From contig LNEE01000062.1 in the NCBI GenBank assembly GCA_001464895.1, positions 190,333 to 254,332 on the forward strand: a stretch of DNA of 64,000 nt, written 5' to 3'. Below, in pieces: positions 1-12,407 of this stretch; the first letter of the stretch is position 1, and each line of letters begins with the position of its first letter. A program made the translations under genes and the position numbers. The DNA is from Betaproteobacteria bacterium Ga0077532 (lineage in GTDB: Bacteria; Pseudomonadota; Gammaproteobacteria; Burkholderiales; Ga0077523). The notes beneath the pieces were generated by a model. The model searched no databases. It worked only from the letters and a program-made list of their open reading frames with translations, and had not been told where the DNA came from.

Positions 1-2237
1 TGAATGCCTGCGACGCCGGCCGCGAGGGTGAACTCATCTTCCGGTACATCGTGCAACACGCCCGGACCGACAAGCCCATCGAGCGCCTCTGGCTGCAATC
101 GATGACACCGGCGGCGATCCGCGATGGTTTCGCTTCCTTGCGCGACGACGCTTCGATGCAACCGCTTGCCGACGCCGCAACCTGCCGCAGCGAGTCCGAT
201 TGGCTGGTGGGAATCAACGGCACGCGCGCGATGACCGCGTTCAACAGCAAGGACGGTGGCTTCTACAAGACCACCGTCGGACGCGTGCAGACCCCCACGC
301 TGGCGGTGCTGGTGGAACGCGAGCGGCGCATCAAGGCGTTCCGGGCCCGGGACTACTGGGAAGTGAACGGCACGTTCGAAAGCGGCGGGGGTGAGTATCC
401 CGGTCGCTGGTTCGACGAGAATTTCGAACGCACCACCAAGGCCGACGACCCCGATGTCCGAGCGGAACGGATCTGGGACAAGGCCCGCGCCGACGAGATC
501 ACCGCCAAGTGCATCGGCAAGCCCGGCACGGTCACGGAAGAGTCGAAGCCCACGACGCAGGCGCCGCCCCTTCTGTACGACCTCACCAGTCTGCAACGCG
601 AGGCGAACAGCCGGTTCGGCTTCTCGGCGAAGATGACGCTGTCGCTCGCCCAGGCCCTCTACGAGAAGCACAAGGTACTCACCTACCCGCGGACCGACGC
701 GCGGGCGCTGCCCGAGGACTACGGTCCCACGGTCCGCAGCACGATGGAAATGCTGAAGGGCGGTCTCTCGAACTCGCTCATCGCCGGCTATTCGACGTTG
801 GCCGGACGCGTTCTTCAGGAAGGCTGGGTGCGCCCGAACAAGCGCATCTTCAACAACGAGAAGATCTCCGACCACTTCGCCATCATCCCCACGCTCGATG
901 CGCCCAAGCATCTTTCGGAAGTCGAGCAGAAGTTGTACGACATGGTGGTGAAGCGGTTCCTGGCCGTTTTCTTCCCGTCGGCGGAACATCTCGTCACCAC
1001 GCGCATCACGCGCGTCGAAGGCGAACCGTTCAAGACCGAAGGGCGCATTCTCGTGAATGCTGGCTGGCTAGAGGTCTATGGAAAGGAAGCGGCGGAAGGC
1101 GACGAGGGCTCCCTCGCCCCCGTGAAGGATGGCAAAGCGATCGCGGCGCACGTGGAAACCCGAGCGCATGTCACGAAGCCACCGGCGCGGTTCACGGAAG
1201 CAACGCTGCTTTCCGCGATGGAAGGGGCGGGCAAGCTGGTCGAAGACGAGGATCTTCGGGCTGCGATGAGCGAAAAGGGTCTTGGCACGCCTGCGACACG
1301 TGCTGCGGTGATCGAAGGCCTGCTGACGGAGGAGTACCTGGTCCGCGAGGGCCGCGAGTTGATTCCCACCGCCAAGGCGTTCGACCTGCTCTACGCCCTC
1401 GACAAGTTCGGCATCGACGAATTGCGGTCCCCGGAACTGACCGGAGAGTGGGAGTACAAGCTCAAGCAGATGGAGCAGGGACTCCTGAAGCGTACCGACT
1501 TCATGCATCACATCATGGCCACCACGAAGGACCTCGTGGACCGCGTGAAGCAGGGAACGCTGTCCGACGAACCGATCTCGACGCTGGGTACACCGTGCCC
1601 GAAATGCGGTGGTACGGTCATAGAGAACTACAAGAAGTTCGCCTGTCAGAAGTGCGATTTCTCGCTGTGGAAGGTGATCGCGAGTCGCCGGATGGAAGGG
1701 CACGAGATGGAAACGCTCTTCACCGAGCGTGCGATCGGACCGCTGCAAGGTTTCCGAAGCCGGATGGGCCGCGCTTTCGCGGCAATGCTCAGATTGAAGG
1801 ACGATTTCACGGTCGAGTTCGACTTCGGGCAGTCGTCGCCGACCAGCGATGGCGACCAGGAAGCCGTCGATTTCAGCGGGCAGACCAGTCTGGGTGCCTG
1901 CCCGAAGTGCGGGTCCGCGGTGTACGACCATGGCATGGCGTACGTCTGCGAGAAATCAGTGGGAGCCGAACGGTCCTGCGACTTCCGCTCGGGGAAGATC
2001 ATCCTGCAGCGCTCGATCGAACCCGAGCAGGTCCGCAAGCTTCTCGAGACCGGCAAGACCGATCTGCTGCATCGATTCATTTCCAAGAAAGGCAGACCGT
2101 TCTCCGCGTTCCTCGTCCGCGGGGCAGACGGCAAGGTCGGGTTCGAGTTTGCGCCAAGAGCGAATGCTCGCGCAAAGGCGGTCGAAGGCGAGAGCGAGAA
2201 ACCGAAACCGACGAGCCGTCGCAAGACCGCTGGCTGA
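1..2237 (+). CDS. topB: DNA topoisomerase III (5' end outside window)
   Basis: Type IA topoisomerase, which relaxes negative supercoils and decatenates DNA by single-strand passage. The reading frame is open from base 3, so the start lies left of the window; 744 residues are visible. It opens inside the Toprim domain with NACDAGREGELIFR, whose acidic residues bind Mg2+. The active-site tyrosine is in LTYPRTD (Tyr codon at 684-686). The C-terminal part carries cysteine-pair zinc-ribbon repeats (CPKCGG...CQKC near 1595-1660, CPKCGS...C near 1900-1980), which is usual for beta- and gammaproteobacterial TopB but also seen in TopA. The lack of a longer run of zinc fingers and the C-terminal shape favour TopB. 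A first ATG at 51 lies inside the Toprim domain and is not the true start. Confidence 0.9.
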   Translation, partial: NACDAGREGELIFRYIVQHARTDKPIERLWLQSMTPAAIRDGFASLRDDASMQPLADAATCRSESDWLVGINGTRAMTAFNSKDGGFYKTTVGRVQTPTLAVLVERERRIKAFRARDYWEVNGTFESGGGEYPGRWFDENFERTTKADDPDVRAERIWDKARADEITAKCIGKPGTVTEESKPTTQAPPLLYDLTSLQREANSRFGFSAKMTLSLAQALYEKHKVLTYPRTDARALPEDYGPTVRSTMEMLKGGLSNSLIAGYSTLAGRVLQEGWVRPNKRIFNNEKISDHFAIIPTLDAPKHLSEVEQKLYDMVVKRFLAVFFPSAEHLVTTRITRVEGEPFKTEGRILVNAGWLEVYGKEAAEGDEGSLAPVKDGKAIAAHVETRAHVTKPPARFTEATLLSAMEGAGKLVEDEDLRAAMSEKGLGTPATRAAVIEGLLTEEYLVREGRELIPTAKAFDLLYALDKFGIDELRSPELTGEWEYKLKQMEQGLLKRTDFMHHIMATTKDLVDRVKQGTLSDEPISTLGTPCPKCGGTVIENYKKFACQKCDFSLWKVIASRRMEGHEMETLFTERAIGPLQGFRSRMGRAFAAMLRLKDDFTVEFDFGQSSPTSDGDQEAVDFSGQTSLGACPKCGSAVYDHGMAYVCEKSVGAERSCDFRSGKIILQRSIEPEQVRKLLETGKTDLLHRFISKKGRPFSAFLVRGADGKVGFEFAPRANARAKAVEGESEKPKPTSRRKTAG

Positions 2238-2413
2238 ACACACGGTCGGCCCGCGACCGCTTTCTGCATCGCCTGATTTCACGTTACCCCTGGTGTCACG
2301 TGGCCGCCATCAGGGCAGCCGTTCACCACGTCTCGCCTGCCGAGCGCGCATACTGCGCGCATGACAACTCAATCGGTCCATCCCTCGATCACGCTGCCTT
2401 TCTGGTGGTTGCG

Positions 2414-3286
2414 ATGATCCGTATCGAGATGCGCGTCGATCTCCGCTACGAGGTCGACGTCTTCGGCGCCGACTTCATCTTCAACATTCACGCCGCACTG
2501 ACGCCGAGCCAGGTGATCTCTTCGGAGCGGCTCGAGTTGAACCAGTCTGTCGAACCGCACATGCATCTGGATCCGGTAACCGGCAACCGTTACCTACGGC
2601 TCCGCGCTGACCCGGGCCCTCTGACCCTTTCGTACTCGGCGACTGTGGATTTGACGCACCATGTGGCAGATCCCCAGCAGATCCCGGAAGTGCCGATCCG
2701 GAACCTTCCGCCCGACGTCCTCGGGTACATCTATCCCAGCCGCTATTGTCAGTCGGACCGCCTCGTCAAGCTCGCCATCAACGAGTTCGGCGGCATGTGG
2801 CAAGGCTACAGTCGGGTTCTGGCGATCCAGGACTGGGTGCGGCGGCACGTGACGTTCACGTCCAACACCTCGAACTCGAACACGTCCGCCGTCGACACGC
2901 TCATAGAGCAGGTGGGTGTCTGTCGGGACTTCGCCCATCTGATGATTGCCCTGTGTCGGGCGGTGAACATCCCGGCGCGCTTTGCGACCGGCACCGACTA
3001 CGGCGCCGACCCCATGCTGGGACCGCCGGACTTCCATGCCTACGTGGAAGCCTACCTGGGCGACCGTTGGTACATCTTCGAGCCGTCAGGTACGGCTATT
3101 CCCATGGGTCTGGTGCGTTTCGGCACCGGCCGGGATGCAGCCGATGTCGCTTTCGCCACCATCTTCGGGGGCGTGCAGTCGATGGCACCGATGATTCACG
3201 CTCGAGCAGTGGTGGACGACGCGTTGGACTGCAAACTACCCGTCCACACGATGAACGCGCTTTCCACGGATCGCGGAAACCACTGA
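2414..3286 (+). CDS. Transglutaminase-like (papain-fold) protein
   Basis: 290-residue stand-alone member of the bacterial transglutaminase-like superfamily. An N-terminal beta-rich region (about 1-110) precedes the catalytic core, where Cys170 lies in VGVCRDFAHL and His208 in DFHAYVEAYL. The third catalytic position, usually an aspartate in a DPT motif, reads Glu223 in IFEPSGT. The substrate cannot be told; relatives act as cysteine proteases or peptide ligases. ATG 2414 is chosen because a longer reading frame upstream is a shadow of topB; ATG 2429 is an alternative. It sits between topB and the convergent gyrB and shows no operon partner. Confidence 0.75.
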   Translation: MIRIEMRVDLRYEVDVFGADFIFNIHAALTPSQVISSERLELNQSVEPHMHLDPVTGNRYLRLRADPGPLTLSYSATVDLTHHVADPQQIPEVPIRNLPPDVLGYIYPSRYCQSDRLVKLAINEFGGMWQGYSRVLAIQDWVRRHVTFTSNTSNSNTSAVDTLIEQVGVCRDFAHLMIALCRAVNIPARFATGTDYGADPMLGPPDFHAYVEAYLGDRWYIFEPSGTAIPMGLVRFGTGRDAADVAFATIFGGVQSMAPMIHARAVVDDALDCKLPVHTMNALSTDRGNH

Positions 3287-3338
3287 CACCAGGCGGCGGA
3301 GCCCAGGTCAGCAGGAAGCGACTCCGCCGTGACGGCGG

Positions 3339-6886
<3,548 letters not shown>

Positions 6887-7074
6887 GGTTTATATGAATG
6901 ATGAGAATCGATGAAGGGGGCCCGAATCTGTGGATAACTCTTCAGACTGCTGAAAGCATTCGGGATTGTTTGACGCCATCGCCTGAGCTGTCGCTGGGGA
7001 CAAGCAGTGGGTGGATTGTGCATGGTTCCTGCCCAGGCCTAGAAAAATCGAGTTGTTCACAATGCATCCCCAGG
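6887..7074. other. oriC: dnaA-dnaN intergenic region, oriC candidate
   Basis: 188-base noncoding stretch between dnaA and dnaN. It holds one perfect DnaA box at 6929-6937 (TTATCCACA on the minus strand), plus weaker look-alikes TTGTTCACA near 7054 and TTATCCCCG near 7072. The dnaN-proximal end is locally AT-rich (TTTATATGAATGATGAG). Many bacteria place oriC here. The competing candidate is the dnaA-rpmH junction, where the direction of transcription flips. No skew calculation was possible, so this is an inference from box positions and gene orientation. Confidence 0.5.
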
Positions 7075-8430
7075 TTATCCCCGCAGGATTTGTATAAGTG
7101 CATCGAAGTCGCGGGCCATATCGGCATCCAGTGAACGCAGCTCGGCGATCTTTCTGCAGGCGTGAAGCACGGTTGTGTGGTCGCGACCACCGAAGGCGTC
7201 GCCGATGTCTGGCAGGCTCAGTGAAGTCAGTTCCTTGGCCAATGCCATGGCCATCTGCCGCGGCCTGGCCACGGTGCGCGACCGCTTCTTCGAGAACATC
7301 TCCGCGACCTTGACCTTGTAGTAGTCAGCCACGGTCTTCTGGATGTTGTCGACGGAGATCTGGCGGGTCTGGACGGCTAGCAGGTCTCGTAGCGCGTCGC
7401 GAGCAGAGTCGATGACGATTGGCAGGCTCGCAAACCGGCAGTAGGCCACCACGCGCTTGAGTGCCCCTTCCAGTTCCCGAACGTTCGACTGGATATGTGT
7501 CGCGATGAAGAACGCGACATCTTCGGACAAGGGGATGCGCTCAACCTCCGCCTTCTTCAACAGGATTGCCACTCGCATTTCCAGTTCGGGCGGTTCGATG
7601 GCGACAGTCAGCCCCCAACCGAACCGAGAGATGAGGCGGTCCTCCATCCCCGAGATCTCCTTCGGGTAGCTGTCGCAGGTGATGATCACCTGCCGATGCG
7701 CATCGATGAGCGCATTGAAAGCGTAGAAGAACTCTTCCTGCGTACGGCTCTTTCCGCTGAAGAACTGGATGTCGTCGATGAGCAGGAGATCCAGCGAGTG
7801 GTAGAACTTTTTGAAGGCGTCGAACGACTTGTGTTGATACGCGCGAATGACGTCGGACACGTACTGTTCCGCATGGGAGTACCGAACGTTCGCCGATGGA
7901 TTTCTTTGAAGCACCAGATTGGCGATCGCATGTATCAGATGCGTCTTCCCCAAGCCTACGCCGCCGTAAACGAATAGCGGGTTGTAGGCGGTGCCTGGAT
8001 GCTCAGCTACCTGAAGCGCAGCAGCGCGCGCCAGCTGATTCGCTTTGCCCGTCACGAAATTGTCGAAAGAGAAGAGGGGATTCAGACGCCCGCGCTCCCT
8101 CGCCGGAGCTATATCCGGTGGTGTGACTGCCGTGGCTGTTGCTGCGAGTGCTGGACTGTCCTCCACCTGCCGGCGAGCGCGGGAGGTGGCTGGTCTGGAT
8201 GCCAATGCCAGGCTGACGGCTGTCGTACCGTCGCTTATCCGCTTGACCGACTCCTCGATGGATTTCAGAAACTTGTCACGTACCCATTCGAGGACAAACC
8301 GATTGGGTGCCGTCAGAACCAGCATCTCTTCCACCTGCTGGGCGGCGAGCGGCCGTATCCATGTCTGGAACTGTTGTTCCGGAAGGAGGCGTCGCAGCTC
8401 CTGTTGACAGGTTTCCCAGAGGTCTGACAT
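7075..8430 (-). CDS. dnaA: Chromosomal replication initiator DnaA
   Basis: 451-residue AAA+ initiator that binds DnaA boxes and opens oriC. Domain I starts at [12 protein letters not shown]; a short, poorly conserved domain II lies near 80-115. The AAA+ core has Walker A GGVGLGKT at 156-163 and Walker [11 protein letters not shown]. Domain IV carries the DNA-binding signature [23 protein letters not shown] 8430 is chosen because it gives the conserved N terminus. An in-frame start 36 codons upstream (8538) would run through a perfect DnaA box and add an unconserved leader. It reads leftward, away from rpmH. Confidence 0.97.
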   Translation of the reverse strand: MSDLWETCQQELRRLLPEQQFQTWIRPLAAQQVEEMLVLTAPNRFVLEWVRDKFLKSIEESVKRISDGTTAVSLALASRPATSRARRQVEDSPALAATATAVTPPDIAPARERGRLNPLFSFDNFVTGKANQLARAAALQVAEHPGTAYNPLFVYGGVGLGKTHLIHAIANLVLQRNPSANVRYSHAEQYVSDVIRAYQHKSFDAFKKFYHSLDLLLIDDIQFFSGKSRTQEEFFYAFNALIDAHRQVIITCDSYPKEISGMEDRLISRFGWGLTVAIEPPELEMRVAILLKKAEVERIPLSEDVAFFIATHIQSNVRELEGALKRVVAYCRFASLPIVIDSARDALRDLLAVQTRQISVDNIQKTVADYYKVKVAEMFSKKRSRTVARPRQMAMALAKELTSLSLPDIGDAFGGRDHTTVLHACRKIAELRSLDADMARDFDALIQILRG

Positions 8431-8516
8431 TGGAGTCGGGTCGGCTCTCGCGGCTAGCTTGGTCAGACGGAGAGGGAAGCGAGGAAGGGACGAGAGTCTA
8501 CCAACGGGGCCCGGAG

Positions 8517-8525
8517 TTATCCACA
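8517..8525 (+). promoter_or_regulatory. Perfect DnaA box upstream of dnaA
   Basis: TTATCCACA, a perfect match to the DnaA box consensus, 87 bases upstream of the dnaA start. It may serve dnaA autoregulation, origin function, or both. Being intergenic only if dnaA starts at 8430, it supports that start. Confidence 0.7.
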
Positions 8526-8551
8526 GGTACTCGGCCAATCGATTTCCGCAA

Positions 8552-8581
8552 TTGACACGGAGTCGCGCGCAAGTGTCTAAT
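8552..8581 (+). promoter_or_regulatory. Sigma-70 type promoter of rpmH-rnpA
   Basis: A perfect -35 TTGACA (8552-8557), an 18-base spacer and TCTAAT (8576-8581) as -10 stand 23 bases upstream of the rpmH ATG. The predicted transcript would have a leader of about 17 bases. It is the divergent partner of the dnaA control region and probably drives rpmH, rnpA, yidD and yidC. Confidence 0.65.
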
Positions 8582-8604
8582 TTGAGGCTTTTTCGGGGAT
8601 AGCC

Positions 8605-8739
8605 ATGAAACGGACCTACCAGCCTTCAGTGACTCGTCGCAAGAGAACGCACGGGTTTCGTATCCGCATGAGAACCAAGGCCGGACGCGCGGTCATCAAT
8701 GCTCGCCGGGCCAAGGGACGCACCAGACTCGCCGTCTGA
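8605..8739 (+). CDS. rpmH: 50S ribosomal protein L34
   Basis: 44-residue basic protein [18 protein letters not shown]... ending in GRTRLAV, the standard L34 length and sequence. It is a late-assembling large-subunit protein. GGGGAT, 6 bases upstream of ATG, is a weak ribosome site. It is the first gene of the rightward rpmH-rnpA-yidD-yidC set and marks the point where transcription direction flips from dnaA. The rnpA reading frame begins inside its 3' end. Confidence 0.97.
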   Translation: MKRTYQPSVTRRKRTHGFRIRMRTKAGRAVINARRAKGRTRLAV

Positions 8740-9094
8740 GGCGAATCGGGCCTCACCGGGTTTTCGACTTCCAGCCGACCGACGTTTGCGCGGAGCGGCG
8801 GCTTTCGAGCGCGCTTTTCGTACAGGGCAACGCAAGACAGGGAAGTACTTTGTGGTCTATCGGATCGCGAAAAGCGGTCAGATCGCCTGTCTCGGAATGG
8901 TTGTTTCGAAGCGGATCGCTGGGAATGGCGTGTACCGCAACCGTCTCAAGCGGTTGGTACGGGAAGCCTATCGAATCCAACCGGAAAAGACGCAACCTTT
9001 TGATTTTGTGGTCAGACTGAAGGCACGTCCTGACCCGAAACTGCTCCATGAGGCGTCCCAGGAGCTCACGAAGTTGTTCCTGAGTACCCCGTGA
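8699..9094 (+). CDS. rnpA: Ribonuclease P protein component
   Basis: Protein subunit that assists the RNase P RNA in removing tRNA 5' leaders. The RNR signature [18 protein letters not shown] is clear, and [13 protein letters not shown] matches the N-terminal conserved block. The conserved part begins near [11 protein letters not shown], but no ATG, GTG or TTG lies just before it after the rpmH stop. The nearest in-frame start is ATG 8699, inside rpmH, giving 131 residues and a 41-base overlap in another frame. TTG 8786 would cut into the conserved domain. The N terminus is therefore unsure; function is not. Confidence 0.92.
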   Translation: MLAGPRDAPDSPSEANRASPGFRLPADRRLRGAAAFERAFRTGQRKTGKYFVVYRIAKSGQIACLGMVVSKRIAGNGVYRNRLKRLVREAYRIQPEKTQPFDFVVRLKARPDPKLLHEASQELTKLFLSTP

Positions 9095-9309
9095 TTGCTA
9101 GGATTCTGATTGCAGGCGTTAAAGGGTACCGATATCTGGTGAGCCCTTGGCTGGCGTCGGCCTGTCGTTTTTCTCCTTCCTGTTCAGCCTACGCCATCGA
9201 AGCCTTGACCCGACACGGGGCTTGGCGCGGTGTCTGGCTCACGATCCATCGGTTAGCCCGGTGTCACCCCTGGTGTGTCGGGGGACATGACCCGGTTCCC
9301 CGGGACTAG
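9091..9309 (+). CDS. yidD: Membrane protein insertion efficiency factor YidD
   Basis: 72-residue YidD/haemolysin-like family protein that helps YidC-dependent membrane insertion. The conserved cysteine pattern CRFSPSCSAYAIEAL and the end block CHPWCVGGHDPVP are intact. It has a short N-terminal amphipathic or membrane-associated segment. It starts at GTG 9091 in a GTGA overlap with the rnpA stop, so translation is probably coupled. It sits in the usual place between rnpA and yidC. Confidence 0.95.
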   Translation: MIARILIAGVKGYRYLVSPWLASACRFSPSCSAYAIEALTRHGAWRGVWLTIHRLARCHPWCVGGHDPVPRD

Positions 9310-9317
9310 AAGACTCC

Positions 9318-10997
9318 ATGGAATCTCTCCGCCTCGTCTCCCTTGTTGTGTTTTGCGTATCGCTCTTCCTTCTGGGGGAGAAGTGGTACAGCGAGCAGAC
9401 AGCGAGGACACCTGCAGCCGCGACACAATCTGGAAGCCCGATCGATTCGGTTCCTGGTGATGTGCCTGCTGCGACAACATCGAACCCTGGCGAGGACAAG
9501 GCGCTGGGTGCCTCTCCGGTCGGTGGATCGGTGGTGCCGGCGTCGGCTCTTGCCACGACGACAGAAGTGGTCAGGCTCGAGACCGACCTCATGCAGGTCG
9601 AGATCAGTCTGCTGGGTGGAGATGTCCGAAAGACGGTGCTCTTGAAGCATGGCGACACCCTGGATCCATCCAAGCCATTCGTACTCCTCGAGACCGGCGG
9701 TGAGCACACATACGTCGCGCAGACGGGTCTCCTCGGCGCAGGGATGCCGAACCACAAGACGCAGTATTCAGGGACAGTACGCGAAGCAAAGCTTCAGGAT
9801 GGTCAGGACGAGGTCAGTATCGAGCTCAGATCGCCCCCCACGGACGCAGGGGTTGTTCTGACGAAGCGCTATACCGTCCGTCGTGGGGAGTACGTCATTC
9901 GCACGACACAGGTTGTGTCGGGGCTGGCCCCTACCGCGCCCGCGCCGTCGGCCTACTATCAACTGGTACGCGATGAGAAGTCTCCTGTCGGGGGTTCAAG
10001 GTGGGTGCCCACTTACACCGGAATCGCCGTCTACACTCATGCTGACAAGTATCAGAAGGTTGGTTTCAGCGACGTGGCGAAGGGGAAGGCAACCCATTCC
10101 AAGTCTGCGGACGACGGTTGGATTGGCGTCGTACAACATTACTTCGTCAGCGCGTGGTTCCCGCCACCAGGGGAGAAGCGGGAATTCTTCACGCGGAGCC
10201 TCGATGGCGGCCTGTTTGCCGCAGGCCTAATCACGTCCGCCAAATTGAAGGATGGGCAGTGGGAGGTGGATGTTCCCCTCTACGTCGGGCCCCAGGAGCA
10301 AAAGAATCTCGAGGCGTTGGCAGAGGGGCTTCAACTGACCGTCGATTACGGTTGGCTGACTGTGATTGCCACGCCGCTTTTCTGGCTGCTCAGCAACATC
10401 CATACGTGGGTGGTTCAGAACTGGGGTGTCACGATCATCCTGCTGACCATTCTCATCAAAGGTCTGTTCTTCCCGCTCTCGGCAGCGTCCTACAAGTCGA
10501 TGGCGAAGATGCGGGTGATGGCGCCGAAGCTTCAGAAGCTCAAGGAAATTCACGGCGATGATCGTCAGAAACTCCATCAGGCCATGATGGAGTTGTACAA
10601 GACCGAGAAGATCAATCCGCTCGGGGGGTGTCTCCCGATCGTGATCCAGATCCCGGTTTTCATCTCCCTCTATTGGGTGCTTCTCGGCAGCGTGGAGATG
10701 CGCCAGGCGCCGTTCGCACTCTGGATCAAGGACCTCTCGAGCCCGGACCCGTTTTACATTCTTCCGGTCTTGATGGGCATCAGCATGATCATTCAGAGCC
10801 GCCTGAATCCGGAGCCGCCCGATCCGATTCAAGCCAAAGTGATGAAGATCATGCCTGTTGCCTTCAGCATCTTCTTCTTCTTCTTCCCCGCGGGTCTGGT
10901 GCTCTACTGGTTGGTGAACAACATTCTGTCGATCGGGCAGCAGTGGTACATCACGCGCCAGTTGGAGCAATCGGGTCTTGGAGCCCAGAAGCGCTGA
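9318..10997 (+). CDS. yidC: Membrane protein insertase YidC
   Basis: 559-residue YidC/Oxa1 insertase of the inner membrane, which inserts proteins alone or with SecYEG. An N-terminal membrane segment (about 6-20, VSLVVFCVSLFLLG) is followed by a low-complexity linker and the large periplasmic beta domain (about 75-340). The C-terminal insertase core includes GVTIILLTILIKGLFFPL, NPLGGCLPIVIQIPVFISLY and FSIFFFFFPAGLVLYWLVNN. The length fits Gram-negative YidC. It overlaps mnmE by 20 bases if mnmE starts at TTG 10978. Confidence 0.97.
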   Translation: MESLRLVSLVVFCVSLFLLGEKWYSEQTARTPAAATQSGSPIDSVPGDVPAATTSNPGEDKALGASPVGGSVVPASALATTTEVVRLETDLMQVEISLLGGDVRKTVLLKHGDTLDPSKPFVLLETGGEHTYVAQTGLLGAGMPNHKTQYSGTVREAKLQDGQDEVSIELRSPPTDAGVVLTKRYTVRRGEYVIRTTQVVSGLAPTAPAPSAYYQLVRDEKSPVGGSRWVPTYTGIAVYTHADKYQKVGFSDVAKGKATHSKSADDGWIGVVQHYFVSAWFPPPGEKREFFTRSLDGGLFAAGLITSAKLKDGQWEVDVPLYVGPQEQKNLEALAEGLQLTVDYGWLTVIATPLFWLLSNIHTWVVQNWGVTIILLTILIKGLFFPLSAASYKSMAKMRVMAPKLQKLKEIHGDDRQKLHQAMMELYKTEKINPLGGCLPIVIQIPVFISLYWVLLGSVEMRQAPFALWIKDLSSPDPFYILPVLMGISMIIQSRLNPEPPDPIQAKVMKIMPVAFSIFFFFFPAGLVLYWLVNNILSIGQQWYITRQLEQSGLGAQKR

Positions 10998-12321
10998 CAC
11001 CATAGCGGCCATCGCGACGGCACCGGGTCGAGGCGCCGTTGGTGTCGTCAGAGTGTCGGGGCCGCAGAGTCTTCTCATCGCTGAGAGCGTCGCGGGCGCC
11101 ACGGTAGTGCCGAGGCGGGTTGTACTGGCCAGATTCAGCGACTCCGATGGGGCGCCGATCGACCGCGGCCTGGTGATCGCGTTTCCTGGGCCGAACTCCT
11201 ACACCGGCGAGGACGTGGTCGAGTTCCAGTGCCATGGGGGTCCGGTGGTGCTGGCGGCGATGCTGGAACGATGTATTGAACTCGGCGCGAGGGCTGCGCG
11301 GGCCGGCGAGTTCACCGAGCGCGCCTTCCTCAATGGGAAGCTCGATCTTGCTCAGGCGGAAGCAGTCGCCGATCTCATCGACGCCAGCACCCGGGCAGCC
11401 GCCCGGAGCGCACTGCGATCTCTCGAGGGTGACTTCTCCAGGCGCATCGACACGCTGCGCGAACGCTTGGTCGCACTTCGAGTGCTCGTCGAGGCTTCTC
11501 TGGACTTCCCTGAAGAGGACATCGATGTCCTCTCGACCTATCGAGTCGTAGAGCAGATCGTTGAGCAACGCGACAGCGTTGCTGAGCTGATCCGTCAGGC
11601 AGGGCAGGGTCGGTTGCTTCGAGACGGCGCCAGAGTCGTACTTCTGGGTGAACCGAATGTCGGAAAATCGAGCCTCTTGAATGCTCTTGCTGGGGACTCG
11701 ATCGCGATTGTGACCGCGGTTCCTGGGACCACGCGCGACCTGGTTCGGGAGAGCATCATGATTTCCGACGTGCCGTTTCACTTCACGGACACGGCCGGAT
11801 TGCGAGATGCGGGAGACGAGGTCGAGCGGATAGGCATGGATCGCGCGAGAACGGCCGCCCGGCAGGCAGACCTCGTTGTCCGTGTTTCTGACGGACGTGA
11901 CGACGCCGCCTTGAACCAGTGGTTGAAGGATGACTTGGGTGATATCCCAATGATCAGGATTCGCAACAAAGCGGATCTGCGCGACGAAAGGGTGGGCTGG
12001 CTGGCACTGAACGGGGGCCGAGAGATTGCGATCTCTGCGAAGACCGGAGCCGGCGTTGATCTGCTTAAGGAAGCTTTGCTGGAAGCTGTTGGCCGCAGTG
12101 GGCTGCACGGAGAGGGGGTGTTCATGGCCCGCTCCCGTCACCTTGAGGCACTCAGGCGGTGCAAAGAGCACCTTGATGTCGCCGCAACCTTGCGGGACGA
12201 GGTGGAATTCCTCGCTGAGGAGCTTCGGTACGCGGAGGCTCGGCTGGGAGAGATCACGGGTTCGCGGACAGCAGACGATCTTCTTGGAGATATCTTCCGC
12301 AGCTTCTGCATCGGGAAATAG
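10978..12321 (+). CDS. mnmE: tRNA modification GTPase MnmE
   Basis: 447-residue GTPase that, with MnmG, installs the aminomethyl or carboxymethylaminomethyl group on U34 of some tRNAs. The N-terminal folate-binding domain starts [22 protein letters not shown]. The embedded G domain has [24 protein letters not shown] and NKAD. The protein ends in the catalytic CIGK motif (SFCIGK). The start is taken as TTG 10978, the only start codon near the conserved N terminus, giving a 20-base overlap with yidC. Its partner mnmG follows after the parS site. Confidence 0.96.
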   Translation: MEPRSADTIAAIATAPGRGAVGVVRVSGPQSLLIAESVAGATVVPRRVVLARFSDSDGAPIDRGLVIAFPGPNSYTGEDVVEFQCHGGPVVLAAMLERCIELGARAARAGEFTERAFLNGKLDLAQAEAVADLIDASTRAAARSALRSLEGDFSRRIDTLRERLVALRVLVEASLDFPEEDIDVLSTYRVVEQIVEQRDSVAELIRQAGQGRLLRDGARVVLLGEPNVGKSSLLNALAGDSIAIVTAVPGTTRDLVRESIMISDVPFHFTDTAGLRDAGDEVERIGMDRARTAARQADLVVRVSDGRDDAALNQWLKDDLGDIPMIRIRNKADLRDERVGWLALNGGREIAISAKTGAGVDLLKEALLEAVGRSGLHGEGVFMARSRHLEALRRCKEHLDVAATLRDEVEFLAEELRYAEARLGEITGSRTADDLLGDIFRSFCIGK

Positions 12322-12331
12322 CGCGTCGCTA

Positions 12332-12347
12332 TGTTTCACGTGAAACG
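12332..12347. other. parS: parS centromere-like site
   Basis: TGTTTCACGTGAAACG matches the 16-base parS consensus at 15 of 16 positions (last base G instead of A). It lies between mnmE and mnmG, about 3.4 kb upstream of parB, the expected origin-proximal position for ParB loading and chromosome segregation. I saw no second copy by eye in this window. Confidence 0.88.
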
Positions 12348-12407
12348 TTGTTCGTGCCGCAGCGCGCCTTCGCCTATCATCACCTCCCGTTTCGAGGGAC
12401 CCGACCC

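Noticed and set aside
509..3286. Very long plus-strand ORF across topB and the transglutaminase gene
   Set aside because: Its first 600 codons overlap topB in another frame and read as arginine-rich low-complexity sequence, typical of a shadow in high-GC DNA. Only the part from 2414 is a real gene.
8431..8538. Upstream extension of dnaA to 8538
   Set aside because: It would put a perfect DnaA box inside the gene and add residues not found in DnaA.
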